Of a stretch of 51,039 nucleotides of DNA, positions 38,793 through 46,953 are shown piece by piece. The position numbers and the translations under genes were made by a program. The notes under the pieces were generated by a model. It was not told where the DNA came from and ran no database searches. It was given only the letters and a program-made list of their open reading frames with translations. The DNA comes from DATEJJ01 sp039649115 (GTDB lineage Bacteria > Actinomycetota > Actinomycetes > Mycobacteriales > Micromonosporaceae). The stretch lies in the NCBI GenBank assembly GCA_039649115.1, contig JBBWZQ010000098.1, positions 1-51,039 on the forward strand, written 5' to 3'. Every line of letters begins with the position of its first letter. Positions within the stretch are counted from its first letter, which is position 1.

Positions 38793-40111
38793 CAGTCGGC
38801 TCCTCCCAGCGCCACCATCGCGGTCGGCGTCGCCTGCTTGACGGTGTCCGCGCCGCGCGTGCCCGCCCGCCGGGCCAGTACCAGTGCCAGCAGCACCGCG
38901 ACGACCAGCGACCCGATCGTGTAGGCGCCCTCCACGCGCAGCTTCGCCGAACCGGGCAGCACGGTGACCACGACCAGGGCCAGGCTGCCGCCGAGCCAGG
39001 CCAGCGCCTGGTCGCGGTGGAAGCCGAGGGCGAGCACCCCCTGGCCGAGCACCTGCGCCAGCAGGTACGCGGTGGTGCCGGTGGCCAGCAGGGCGAAGTC
39101 GAGGTCGCCGAGGGCGGGTGCGGCGGCGAACAGGGTCTTGATCAACCACGGCCCGAGCGATACTGCCGGCACCGCGCAGGCCAGACACAGCCCCAGGACG
39201 AGGACGCAGCCCCGCAGCACCAGCCGGCGGAAGCCGGCGCGGTCGCCGGACGTGGCCAACGCGGCGAGGCCGGGCAGCAGCGCGGCCTGCAGCGAGGCGA
39301 AGGCGAACACCGGGACCCGGGCCAGGACCAGCGCGGACAGCAGCGCGCCCGCGAGGGCCGCCCGGCCGGGGGCGATCAGCTTCACGTCCACCACCGCGAT
39401 GTTGACCACGACCTGGGCCAGCAGCATGGACACCAGCAGCGGACCGATCCCCTTGGCAAAGGCGGACCAGGCCAGGGTCGTCCCGGCGCGCAGCGCGGCG
39501 CGCACCGGCGCCGCGGTGGCGAGCACGGACAGGACCGGGGCGACCGCCAGGATGAGGCCGTACGCCGCGGCCGAGCGCACGCCGGCGAGGCCGAGCCCGA
39601 CCGCGAACGCGATCCGCAGCCCGCCGTCGACCGCCAGTTGGCCGCCGTACCCGCCGAACCGCCCGCTGCCGGCGAGCACGCCCCGGGTCGGGTGTGCCAG
39701 CGCCAGCCCGGCCAGCGCGCCGGCGAGCACCGCCACCAGGCTGCGGTCCCCGTCGAACAGGCGCGCGGCGAGCACCGGCGCGCCGGCGACCAGCAACACG
39801 CACAGCACGGCCAGCAGGCCCAGCGCGAGCAGCATGCCCCGGCGGAAGACCGGGCCCGCGCCGTCGCCGACCACCCGGCGGGCGGCGACCAACCGGGTGA
39901 TCTCCTGCTCGATCGGGAAGAACAGGCCGGGTCCGACGGAGAAGACGATCGACCACAGGACCGACAGGGACGCGTAGCCCGAGGTGGACAGCTGGTGCCC
40001 GGCGACCGCGAGGTGGACGTAGGAGGCGAGGCCGAGCACGACGAGGCCGCTGCCGACCGCCACCGTGCCCCGGGGGAGCAGGCCGAGCAGCCGGTCGAGC
40101 GTCGATTTCAC
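38792..40111 (-). CDS. polysaccharide/lipid-linked oligosaccharide flippase (Wzx/MurJ-like, MOP superfamily)
   Basis: 439 residues from GTG at 40111 (VKSTLDRLLGLLPRGTVAVGSG), overlapping the rfbD stop by 4 nt (GTGA). It is strongly hydrophobic with about 12-14 membrane helices, no large soluble domain, and charged loops such as FFPIEQEITRLVAARRVVGDGAGPVFRRG. The shape and context fit an exporter of lipid-linked oligosaccharides. It is coupled on both sides (rfbD upstream, glycosyltransferase downstream), so the products of those genes are likely flipped by it. Confidence 0.85.
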   Translation of the reverse strand: MKSTLDRLLGLLPRGTVAVGSGLVVLGLASYVHLAVAGHQLSTSGYASLSVLWSIVFSVGPGLFFPIEQEITRLVAARRVVGDGAGPVFRRGMLLALGLLAVLCVLLVAGAPVLAARLFDGDRSLVAVLAGALAGLALAHPTRGVLAGSGRFGGYGGQLAVDGGLRIAFAVGLGLAGVRSAAAYGLILAVAPVLSVLATAAPVRAALRAGTTLAWSAFAKGIGPLLVSMLLAQVVVNIAVVDVKLIAPGRAALAGALLSALVLARVPVFAFASLQAALLPGLAALATSGDRAGFRRLVLRGCVLVLGLCLACAVPAVSLGPWLIKTLFAAAPALGDLDFALLATGTTAYLLAQVLGQGVLALGFHRDQALAWLGGSLALVVVTVLPGSAKLRVEGAYTIGSLVVAVLLALVLARRAGTRGADTVKQATPTAMVALGGAD

Positions 40112-40995
40112 GCGCGCTTCTCCAAAAGGGCCGCCGGCGGCAGGTGCGGCAGCGCCGAGGCCAGCATGGCATGCCAGTCGGGCAGCGGCGGGATGCCGGC
40201 CGCCGCCCACCGGCCGTGCGCCAGCACGCTGTAGGCGGGGCGCCGCGCCGGGCGCGGGAAGCGGTCCGAGGTGGTCGGGCGGACCCGCTGCGGATCCAGG
40301 CCGGCCGCCGCGAACACGGCGCGGGCCAGACCGAACCAGGTGGTATCGCCGGCCGCCGTGCCGTGGTAGATCCCCGCCGGTGCCCGGCCCTGGTGCGCCG
40401 CCCGGCCCAGTGCGACGAGCTGGCCGGCCAGCGCGTAGGACCAGGTGGGCTGGCCGCGCTGGTCGTCGACCACGTCGACGGTCTCCCGCTCGCCGGCCAG
40501 GCGCAGCATGGTGCTCACGAAGTTGCGGCCCTGCGCGCCGTACAGCCACGCGGTGCGCACCACGTAGCCGGTGTCCGGCAGCCTGCCCAGCACCGCCTGC
40601 TCGCCGATCAGCTTGCCCCGCCCGTACGCGTTGAGCGGCGCGGTCGGCGCGTCCTCCGGGTACGGGCCGGTGGCGTCGCCGGGCAGCACGTAGTCGGTGG
40701 ACACCTGCACCAGCCGCGCGCCGGTCGCGGCGCAGGCCTGCGCGAGCGGGGCCAGGGCGTGCCCGTTGACCGCGGTGGCCACCTCCTCGTGGCTTTCCGC
40801 GCCGTCCACGTCGGTCCAGGCGGCCGCGTTGACCACCACGTCGTGCCCGGGTACCGCCTCGTGCACGGCGGCGGCGTCGGTCACGTCGAGGGTGGCGCGG
40901 GTGGTCGCGGTCACCCGGTACTCCCCGGCCTCGCTGAGCACCTCGACCAGGTCGCTGCCCAGCATCCCGGCGGCCCCGGTGACGAGCCAGCGCAT
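40108..40995 (-). CDS. rfbD: dTDP-4-dehydrorhamnose reductase
   Basis: 295 residues from ATG at 40995 (MRWLVTGAAGMLGSDLVEVL). SDR motifs are GAAGMLG, VVNAAAWTDVDGAESHEE, VQVSTDYVLPGD, catalytic YGRGK (about 128-132) and VVRTAWLYGAQGRNFVSTML. It performs the last step of dTDP-L-rhamnose synthesis with NADPH. It starts 1 nt into the rfbB stop (TGATG), so both are translated together. Confidence 0.96.
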   Translation of the reverse strand: MRWLVTGAAGMLGSDLVEVLSEAGEYRVTATTRATLDVTDAAAVHEAVPGHDVVVNAAAWTDVDGAESHEEVATAVNGHALAPLAQACAATGARLVQVSTDYVLPGDATGPYPEDAPTAPLNAYGRGKLIGEQAVLGRLPDTGYVVRTAWLYGAQGRNFVSTMLRLAGERETVDVVDDQRGQPTWSYALAGQLVALGRAAHQGRAPAGIYHGTAAGDTTWFGLARAVFAAAGLDPQRVRPTTSDRFPRPARRPAYSVLAHGRWAAAGIPPLPDWHAMLASALPHLPPAALLEKRA

Positions 40996-41984
40996 CAGGC
41001 GTCCATGGCGGCCCGGGCGCGCAGCGGCTCCCACCAGGCCCGGTTCTCCCGGTACCAGCGCACCGTCCCGGCCAGGCCGGCGTCCAGGGTGACCTGCGGC
41101 TGGTACCCGAGCTCCTCGGAGATCTTCGCGACGGACAGCGAGTACCGGCGGTCGTGGCCCTTGCGGTCTGTCACATGTTCGACACTGCTCCAGCCGGCGC
41201 CGCACGCCGCGAGCAGCCGCTCGGTCAGCTCCCGGTTGGTCAGCTCGGTACCGCCGCCGATGTGGTAGACCTCGCCGGCCCGTCCCTTGTCCAGCGCCAG
41301 CTGGATGCCCAGGCAGTGGTCGTCGACGTGCAGCCAGTCCCGGATGTTGCCGCCGTCGCCGTACAGCGGGACCTGCCGGCCGTCCAGCAGGTTGGTGACG
41401 AACAGCGGGACGACCTTCTCGGGGAACTGGTGCGGCCCGTAGTTGTTGGAACAGCGGGTCACCACCACGTCCAGGCCGTGCGTCCGGTACGCGGCCAGGG
41501 CGAGCAGGTCGGAGCCGGCCTTCGAGGCCGAGTACGGCGAGTTGGGCCGCAGCGGCCAGTCCTCGGTCCAGGAGCCCTCGGCGATCGACCCGTACACCTC
41601 GTCGGTGGACACGTGCACGAACCGGTCCACACCGGCCGTGCGCGCCGCGTCGAGCAGTACCTGGGTGCCCAGCACGTTGGTGGTGACGAACGGCGCGGCG
41701 CCCAGGATGGAGCGGTCCACGTGCGACTCGGCGGCGAAGTGCAGCACCGCCCCGTGGCCGGGCATCAGCTCGCCGACCAGCCCGGCGTCGCAGATGTCGC
41801 CCTGGACGAAGGTCAGCCGCGGGTCGTCCCGGTAGGCGCTGAGGTTCTCGATGCTTCCGGAGTAGGTCAGCTTGTCCAGCACGGTGACCTGGGCGCCGGC
41901 CAGGCTCGCGTACCGGCCGGAGAGCACCGCGCGGACATAGTTCGAACCGATGAACCCGGCGCCGCCGGTGACGAGAACTCTCAC
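40995..41984 (-). CDS. rfbB: dTDP-glucose 4,6-dehydratase
   Basis: 329 residues from GTG at 41984. Motifs: GGAGFIGSNYVR, VLDKLTYSGSIENL, HFAAESHVDRSI, VSTDEVYGS, SPYSASKAGSDLLALAA (YxxxK), TRCSNNYGPHQFPEKVVPL, and VEHVTDRKGHDRRYSLSVAKI. It converts dTDP-glucose to dTDP-4-keto-6-deoxyglucose with bound NAD. It heads the minus-strand operon rfbB-rfbD-flippase-glycosyltransferase and is divergent from rfbA with only 45 bp between them. Confidence 0.98.
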   Translation of the reverse strand: MRVLVTGGAGFIGSNYVRAVLSGRYASLAGAQVTVLDKLTYSGSIENLSAYRDDPRLTFVQGDICDAGLVGELMPGHGAVLHFAAESHVDRSILGAAPFVTTNVLGTQVLLDAARTAGVDRFVHVSTDEVYGSIAEGSWTEDWPLRPNSPYSASKAGSDLLALAAYRTHGLDVVVTRCSNNYGPHQFPEKVVPLFVTNLLDGRQVPLYGDGGNIRDWLHVDDHCLGIQLALDKGRAGEVYHIGGGTELTNRELTERLLAACGAGWSSVEHVTDRKGHDRRYSLSVAKISEELGYQPQVTLDAGLAGTVRWYRENRAWWEPLRARAAMDA

Positions 41985-41993
41985 GAGCCCGGA

Positions 41994-42023
41994 AGTCTAG
42001 TCGAGGCGCACCCACAGTAGGCT
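41994..42023. promoter_or_regulatory. divergent promoters of rfbB and rfbA
   Basis: TAGACT on the minus strand (41999-41994) lies 9 nt before the rfbB GTG. TAGGCT on the plus strand (42018-42023) lies 6 nt before the rfbA GTG. Both transcripts would be leaderless or nearly so, and the two polymerase sites overlap in a 45-bp gap. Confidence 0.6.
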
Positions 42024-42029
42024 CCCCAG

Positions 42030-42899
42030 GTGCGCGGAATCCTGCTGGCCGGCGGTACCGGCTCCCGTCTGTGGCCCATCACCCGGGCGGTGTCCAAGCA
42101 GCTCATGCCGGTCTTCGACAAGCCCATGATCTACTACCCGCTGAGCACCCTGGTGATGGCGGGCATCCGTGAGATCATGGTGGTGACCACGCCGGAGGAC
42201 CAGGCCCAGTTCCAGCGGCTGCTCGGCGACGGCGGCCAGTGGGGCCTGTCGCTGTGCTACGCGGCGCAGGCCCGGCCCGAGGGCATCGCGCAGGCGTTCC
42301 TGATCGGCGCGGACTTCATCGGCGACGATCCGGTCGCGCTGATCCTGGGCGACAACATCTTCCACGGGGTCGGGCTGGGCCGCCAGCTCGCCGAGCACAC
42401 GGCCGTGGTGGGCGGCCGGATCTTCGCGTACCCGGTGGCCAACCCGCGGGAGTACGGCGTGGTCGAGTTCGACGCCGGTGGCCGGGTGCTGTCGATCGAG
42501 GAGAAGCCGGCCCTGCCGAAGTCCAGCTACGTGGTGCCCGGCCTGTACTTCTACGACAGCTCCGTGGTGGAGATCGCCGGCAAGCTGACCCCCAGCGCCC
42601 GCGGCGAGCTGGAGATCACCGCGGTCAACGAGGAGTACCGGCTGCGCGGCCAGCTGCACGTCAGCGTGCTGGACCGGGGGACCGCCTGGCTGGACACCGG
42701 TACCTTCGCCTCGCTGGTCCAGGCGGCGGAGTTCGTCCGGGTGATCGAGGAGCGCCAGGGTCTCAAGATCGGCTGTGTCGAGGAGGCGGCCTGGGGCGCC
42801 GGGTTCATCGCCGACGAGCAGCTTGCCGAGCTGGCGACGCCGCTGCTCAAGAGCGGCTACGGCGAGTACCTGCGGCGGCTGCTGGGGACCCGGGCCTGA
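42030..42899 (+). CDS. rfbA: glucose-1-phosphate thymidylyltransferase
   Basis: 289 residues from GTG at 42030. The nucleotidyltransferase signature MRGILLAGGTGSRLWPITRAVSKQLMPVFDKPMIYYPLSTLVMAGI is at the N-terminus, followed by LILGDNIFHG (catalytic Asp), VVEFDAGGRVLSIEEKPALPKSSYVVPGLYFYD and GTAWLDTGTFASLVQAAEFV. It joins dTTP and glucose 1-phosphate, the first step of dTDP-rhamnose synthesis. TAGGCT lies 6 nt before GTG. The methyltransferase and rfbC genes follow. Confidence 0.97.
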   Translation: MRGILLAGGTGSRLWPITRAVSKQLMPVFDKPMIYYPLSTLVMAGIREIMVVTTPEDQAQFQRLLGDGGQWGLSLCYAAQARPEGIAQAFLIGADFIGDDPVALILGDNIFHGVGLGRQLAEHTAVVGGRIFAYPVANPREYGVVEFDAGGRVLSIEEKPALPKSSYVVPGLYFYDSSVVEIAGKLTPSARGELEITAVNEEYRLRGQLHVSVLDRGTAWLDTGTFASLVQAAEFVRVIEERQGLKIGCVEEAAWGAGFIADEQLAELATPLLKSGYGEYLRRLLGTRA

Positions 42900-42918
42900 C
42901 GTGCCGTACGCTCGCCCC

Positions 42919-43536
42919 GTGGCCGCAACCTCGGACCAGGACAAGAACGCGCAGACCCGCGACGAGTCCTACGCCCAGCGCCTGCAGCTCCTGTCCAGCG
43001 CGCGCTGGAAGCGGCTGCTGTCCGCGCAGGCCCCGTACCGCTGGAACGTGCGCCGGCTGCGCCTGGGCCGCACCCTCGACGTGGGCTGCGGCATCGGGCG
43101 CAACCTGCGGCACCTGGACGGCGACGGGGTGGGCGTGGACCACAACGCGACCTCGGTGCGGGTGGCCCGCGAGGCCGGCCTGGTCGCGTACCGGCCGGAC
43201 GAGTTCCTGGAAAGCGGGCACGCCCGCCCGGGCGCGTTCGACTCGCTGCTGCTGGCCCACGTCCTCGAACACCTGCCCGAGCAGGACGTGCGCGGGCTCC
43301 TCACGAGCTACCTGCCGTATGTGCGCTCCGGTGGGACCGTCGTGTTCATCACGCCCCAGGAGCGCGGGTACGCCAGTGACGCGACGCATGTCCGGTTCAT
43401 CGGCTTCGCCGAGGCCACCGCGCTCGCGACCGAGGTGGGGCTGCGCGTCAGCAGGACGTACTCCTTCCCGCTGCCGCGCTTCGCGGGGCGGTTCTTCACG
43501 TACAACGAGTTCGTGGTGGTGAGCCGCGTCCCATGA
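42919..43536 (+). CDS. class I SAM-dependent methyltransferase
   Basis: 205 residues from GTG at 42919; GTG at 42901 is also in frame, but TACGCT (42907-42912) lies 6 nt before 42919 and fits a leaderless start there. The SAM site is LDVGCGIGRNL (about 46-56), with the acidic residue in GVGVDHNATSVRVA; SLLLAHVLEHLPEQD and YLPYVRSGGTVVFITPQERGY follow. The substrate is probably a sugar or glycolipid because it lies between rfbA and rfbC. The stop overlaps rfbC by 4 nt. Confidence 0.88.
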   Translation: MAATSDQDKNAQTRDESYAQRLQLLSSARWKRLLSAQAPYRWNVRRLRLGRTLDVGCGIGRNLRHLDGDGVGVDHNATSVRVAREAGLVAYRPDEFLESGHARPGAFDSLLLAHVLEHLPEQDVRGLLTSYLPYVRSGGTVVFITPQERGYASDATHVRFIGFAEATALATEVGLRVSRTYSFPLPRFAGRFFTYNEFVVVSRVP

Positions 43537-44141
43537 AGATCCGTCCACTGGCCGTCGAGGGTGCCTGGGAGGTCACCCCGGTGCAGCACGGTGACCCCAG
43601 AGGCCTGTTCCTGGAGTGGTACCGCCGGGACGAGCTGGAACGGGAGGTCGGGCACCCGCTGGAGCTGGCGCAGGCGAACATGTCGGTGTCCGCCGAGGGC
43701 GTGGTGCGCGGCGTGCACTTCGCGGACGTACCCCCGGGCCAGGCCAAGTACGTGACCTGCGTGCGCGGGACCGTGCTGGACGTGGTGGTGGACGTCCGGC
43801 GCGGCTCGCCGACCTTCGGCCGGTGGGACGCGGTGCGCCTGGACGACGTCGACCGCCGGGCGGTGTACCTCGCCGAAGGGCTCGGGCACAGCTTCTGCGC
43901 GCTGACCGACGACGCGACGCTGGCCTACCTGTGCTCGACGACATACAACCCCGGCCGGGAGCACTCCGTACACCCTCTTGATCCTGATCTGGCGATCGAA
44001 TGGCCGGTGGCCGCACCGGCGCTGTCCGCCCGCGACGCCGCCGCTCCCTCGCTGGCCGAGGCGGCGGCCGCCGGGCTGCTGCCCGATTATGAAACCTGCC
44101 GTGTTTACACCGAATCGCTGCGCCACCAACTGACGAAGTAA
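43533..44141 (+). CDS. rfbC: dTDP-4-dehydrorhamnose 3,5-epimerase
   Basis: 202 residues from ATG at 43533 (ATGA overlap). The cupin epimerase has DPRGLFLEWYRRDEL, AQANMSVSAEGVVRGVHFADVPPGQAKYVTCVRGTVLDVVVDVRRGSPTFG with the catalytic His in GVHF, and LAEGLGHSFCALTDDATLAYLCSTTYNP. It supplies the 3,5-epimerised intermediate for RfbD, so all four dTDP-rhamnose genes lie within 4 kb. pafA follows after 25 nt. Confidence 0.97.
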   Translation: MKIRPLAVEGAWEVTPVQHGDPRGLFLEWYRRDELEREVGHPLELAQANMSVSAEGVVRGVHFADVPPGQAKYVTCVRGTVLDVVVDVRRGSPTFGRWDAVRLDDVDRRAVYLAEGLGHSFCALTDDATLAYLCSTTYNPGREHSVHPLDPDLAIEWPVAAPALSARDAAAPSLAEAAAAGLLPDYETCRVYTESLRHQLTK

Positions 44142-44154
44142 CCCGCGCGGCGGA

Positions 44155-44160
44155 TAGTGT
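44155..44160 (+). promoter_or_regulatory. -10 box TAGTGT of pafA (leaderless)
   Basis: TAGTGT is followed by CTGTGC and the ATG of pafA at 44167 with no ribosome binding site, indicating a leaderless pafA transcript independent of rfbC. Confidence 0.6.
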
Positions 44161-44166
44161 CTGTGC

Positions 44167-45525
44167 ATGGACCGGCGCATCTTCGGGCTTGAGACCGAGT
44201 ACGGAGTCACCTGCACGTACCGCGGCCAACGGCGGCTGTCCCCGGACGAGGTCGCGCGGTACCTGTTCCGCCGGGTGGTGTCCTGGGGCCGCTCCAGCAA
44301 CGTCTTCCTGCGCAACGGCGCGCGGCTGTACCTCGACGTGGGTTCCCACCCCGAGTACGCCACGCCCGAATGTGACTCGGTCACCAACCTGGTCGCGCAC
44401 GACCGGGCCGGTGAGCGGATCCTGGAGGGCCTGCTGGTCGACGCGGAGAAGCGGCTGCACGACGAGGGCATCGCCGGGGAAATCTACCTGTTCAAGAACA
44501 ACACCGACTCGGCGGGCAACTCGTACGGGTGCCACGAGAACTACCTCGTCTCCCGGCACGGGGAGTTCGGCCGGCTCGCCGACGTGCTGATCCCGTTCCT
44601 GGTGACGCGGCAGCTGATCTGCGGCGCGGGCAAGGTGCTGCAGACGCCGCGCGGCGCGGTGTTCTGCCTGTCGCAGCGGGCCGAGCACATCTGGGAGGGT
44701 GTCTCCTCGGCCACCACCCGGTCCCGCCCGATCATCAACACGCGGGACGAGCCGCACGCCGACGCCGAGCGGTACCGGCGGCTGCACGTGATCGTCGGCG
44801 ACTCCAACATGAACGAGGTGACGACGCTGCTCAAGGTGGGCAGCGCCGACATCGTGCTGCGCATGATCGAGGCCGGCGTGGTGATGCGCGACCTGACCCT
44901 GGAGAACCCGATCCGGGCCATCCGGGAGGTCTCGCACGACATCACCGGGCGGCGGCGGGTGCGGCTGGCCAACGGCAAGGAGGCCAGCGCGCTGGAGATC
45001 CAGCAGGAGTACTTCGCCAAGGCGAGCGAGTTCGTCGACCGGCGCGGCGGGGACGCCACCGCCAAGCGCGTGGTGGAGCTGTGGGGCCGGGTGCTGTCGA
45101 CGATCGAGAACGGCGACCTGTCGCTGGTGGAGCGGGAGATCGACTGGGTCACCAAGCTGCGCCTGATCGAGTCCTACCAGCGCCGCCACGACCTGCCGCT
45201 CGCCCATCCCCGGGTGGCGCAGATGGACCTCGCCTACCACGACCTGCGCCGCAACCGCGGGCTGTACGCGCTGCTGGAGAAGCGGACGCAGGTCGACCGG
45301 GTGGCCACCGACGTGGAGATCTTCGAGGCGAAGGAGACCCCGCCGCAGACCACGAGGGCGCGGCTGCGCGGCGAGTTCATCAAGCACGCGCAGGAGAAGC
45401 GCCGGGACTTCACGGTGGACTGGGTGCACCTCAAGCTCAACGACCAGGCGCAGCGCACCGTGCTGTGCAAGGACCCGTTCCGCGCCTACGACGAGCGCGT
45501 CGACCGCCTGATCGCGTCGATGTGA
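44167..45525 (+). CDS. pafA: Pup-protein ligase
   Basis: 452 residues from ATG at 44167 (MDRRIFGLETEYGVTCTYRGQRRLSPDEVARYLF). It is glutamine-synthetase-like: nucleotide-site Glu in GLETEYG, catalytic Asp in ARLYLDVGSHPEYATPE, IYLFKNNTDSAGNSYGCHENYLV, RPIINTRDEPHADAERYRRLHVIVGDSNMNE. It lacks the Dop loop. It uses ATP to join the C-terminal Glu of Pup to substrate lysines. The C-terminal domain IASM ends in a 14-bp repeat region. It is separated from dop-pup-prcBA by the glycan island; DUF3866, pafB and pafC follow. Confidence 0.98.
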   Translation: MDRRIFGLETEYGVTCTYRGQRRLSPDEVARYLFRRVVSWGRSSNVFLRNGARLYLDVGSHPEYATPECDSVTNLVAHDRAGERILEGLLVDAEKRLHDEGIAGEIYLFKNNTDSAGNSYGCHENYLVSRHGEFGRLADVLIPFLVTRQLICGAGKVLQTPRGAVFCLSQRAEHIWEGVSSATTRSRPIINTRDEPHADAERYRRLHVIVGDSNMNEVTTLLKVGSADIVLRMIEAGVVMRDLTLENPIRAIREVSHDITGRRRVRLANGKEASALEIQQEYFAKASEFVDRRGGDATAKRVVELWGRVLSTIENGDLSLVEREIDWVTKLRLIESYQRRHDLPLAHPRVAQMDLAYHDLRRNRGLYALLEKRTQVDRVATDVEIFEAKETPPQTTRARLRGEFIKHAQEKRRDFTVDWVHLKLNDQAQRTVLCKDPFRAYDERVDRLIASM

Positions 45526-45570
45526 CGGAGTCCCCTGACGGAGTCGATGTGACGGAGTCGACGTGACCGA
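45516..45570 (+). repeat. 14-bp tandem repeat over the pafA stop codon
   Basis: Four units of about GTCGATGTGACGGA begin at 45516, 45530 (13 bp, diverged), 45543 and 45557. The first contains the pafA stop TGA and the last the GTG start of the next gene. Confidence 0.8.
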
Positions 45571-45775
45571 CGAGAAGAAGCTCGACGAGCTGCTGCCGCC
45601 GCCCGGCATGTTCGGCGCGCTGAGCCCCTCCTATCGGCTCAAGCGGCGGCAGCGACGTCTCATCGAGCAGATCCAGCGCAGCCGCACCGGTGACCACAGG
45701 GTCCCCACCTGGGTCCTCGCGCTCATCCTGGCGGTCCTGCTCGGCGGTTGGCTCACGCTGATCCTCCTCAGCTGA
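45563..45775 (+). CDS. small tail-anchored membrane protein
   Basis: 70 residues from GTG at 45563. A hydrophilic basic region (YRLKRRQRRLIEQIQRSRTGDHRV) is followed by a single C-terminal membrane helix WVLALILAVLLGGWLTLILLS, so it should be inserted with its N-terminus in the cytoplasm. It lies 37 nt after pafA and ends inside a 19-bp tandem repeat shared with the convergent DUF3866 gene. The function is unknown. Its position in the pafA-pafBC interval suggests a conserved companion of this locus. Confidence 0.75.
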   Translation: MTDEKKLDELLPPPGMFGALSPSYRLKRRQRRLIEQIQRSRTGDHRVPTWVLALILAVLLGGWLTLILLS

Positions 45776-45818
45776 CCAGCTACTTCTCAGCTGACCAGCT
45801 ACTTCTCAGCTGATCAGC
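45767..45818. repeat. 19-bp tandem repeat carrying stops on both strands
   Basis: CTCAGCTGACCAGCTACTT occurs at 45767 and 45786, and a partial third copy is at 45805-45818. Each copy holds the palindrome TCAGCTGA (45768, 45787, 45806), which gives TGA on both strands. The plus-strand gene stops in copy 1 and the minus-strand DUF3866 gene in copy 3. Confidence 0.95.
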
Positions 45819-46894
45819 GCGGCGGCGTGCCGGCCGGCCGCCGCCGCCGTGAGGAAGTACCAGTAGTCCGCGTCCAGGTCGCGACCCATCGTGGACAGCG
45901 CGACCGGCGCCGCGCGCAGCGCCGCGTCCAGGCCGGCCGGGTCCACCCGCACGATCGTGTGCCGCCCGGCGAGCGGGGCGAGGGCGGCGGCCACCGACTC
46001 GTCCAGCGCGGGCGGCAGGCCGCCCGGCACCACCAGGTCGGCGCGGGCCAGCGCGACCCGCCCGTAGGCGGTCAGGCTGTGGTGGGACACTCCCCGGTGC
46101 CGGGGGCGGGCGTCCGCCTGGGAGACGCGCAGCGAACCGACCGGGCGGCCGCCGAGCACGGCCGCCGCGTTGACCGCCTCGCCCGCGGCCGTTCCGGAAA
46201 ACCCCCATGGGGTACCGGTGCCCAGGTTCCCCGGGCCCTGCGCCACGATCGCCACGTCGGCGCGCAGCGCGTGCCGGGCCGCGAGGAGTCCACTGTGGAC
46301 GTTGACCGCCTCCAGGTCGCCGCCGAACGACTGTCCCGTGGTGACCACGCCGGCGAGCAGCCCGGACAGGCCGTCGACGGTGCGGGAGAACCAGGCGGGC
46401 AGCGCCGCACCGTCCGTCATCACGTACGCGACGCGGGCGTCGGGCAGGTCGGCGTGCACGCCGGCCAGGATCGCCGGCAGCGCGGAGTGCAGGTCGGCGG
46501 CGACCACCGGCATGCCACCCAGGTCCCGGGCGCCGGCCAGGACCTCCTGGTGCGGCGAGGCCGGCTCGTCGGCGCCGAGCACGATCGCCTGCAGCGGCGT
46601 GTACCGCGCCTTGACCAGATGCCCCTTCGCCCGGTCCAGCCCGCCTGCCGGATCAGGCGGCAGCCGGTCCGGCAGCGCCACCACCAGTCCGTAGCCGCCA
46701 GAGCCCAGTCCTAGCGCGAACGCGCCGGTGTTGACAAGCACCCGGTCGCCCACCTCCGGCTCGCCGACCAGCGCGGGGTAGGCCAGGGCGGGCAGCCGCT
46801 GGTCGCCGACCGCGACGTCCACCTCCACCGCGCCACGCCAACGCCGCCGCAGTCCGGTCACAGTACCCGCACGCCACGCAATCACGGGCGACAC
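45806..46894 (-). CDS. DUF3866 family protein
   Basis: 362 residues if GTG at 46894 is used; GTG at 46885, 7 nt after TAGCGT, is an alternative start with a leaderless promoter. DUF3866 features include VGEPEVGDRVLVNTGAFALGLGSGGYGLVVALP, VKARYTPLQAIVLGADEPASPH, VAYVMTDGAALPAWFSRTVDGL, VAIVAQGPGNLGTGTPWGFSGTAAGEA and HRGVSHHSLTAYGRVALARADLVVPGG. It is an actinobacterial protein of unknown function, usually found near the Pup-proteasome locus. No signal peptide. Divergent from pafB. Confidence 0.92.
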   Translation of the reverse strand: MSPVIAWRAGTVTGLRRRWRGAVEVDVAVGDQRLPALAYPALVGEPEVGDRVLVNTGAFALGLGSGGYGLVVALPDRLPPDPAGGLDRAKGHLVKARYTPLQAIVLGADEPASPHQEVLAGARDLGGMPVVAADLHSALPAILAGVHADLPDARVAYVMTDGAALPAWFSRTVDGLSGLLAGVVTTGQSFGGDLEAVNVHSGLLAARHALRADVAIVAQGPGNLGTGTPWGFSGTAAGEAVNAAAVLGGRPVGSLRVSQADARPRHRGVSHHSLTAYGRVALARADLVVPGGLPPALDESVAAALAPLAGRHTIVRVDPAGLDAALRAAPVALSTMGRDLDADYWYFLTAAAAGRHAAALIS

Positions 46895-46940
46895 GCTAGC
46901 CCACCCACCCGCCGGGAAGCCGATCGAGTCCCGACACTGC

Positions 46941-46946
46941 TAGGTT
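46941..46946 (+). promoter_or_regulatory. -10 box TAGGTT of pafBC (leaderless)
   Basis: TAGGTT is followed by 7 nt and the GTG of pafB at 46954, without a ribosome binding site. It would drive pafB, pafC and perhaps the downstream genes. Confidence 0.55.
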
Positions 46947-46953
46947 CGAACAC

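Noticed and set aside
37773..40172. A 799-residue minus-strand frame across the flippase and glycosyltransferase
   Set aside because: Only the part from 38792 down has glycosyltransferase motifs; the rest is a shadow of the flippase gene.
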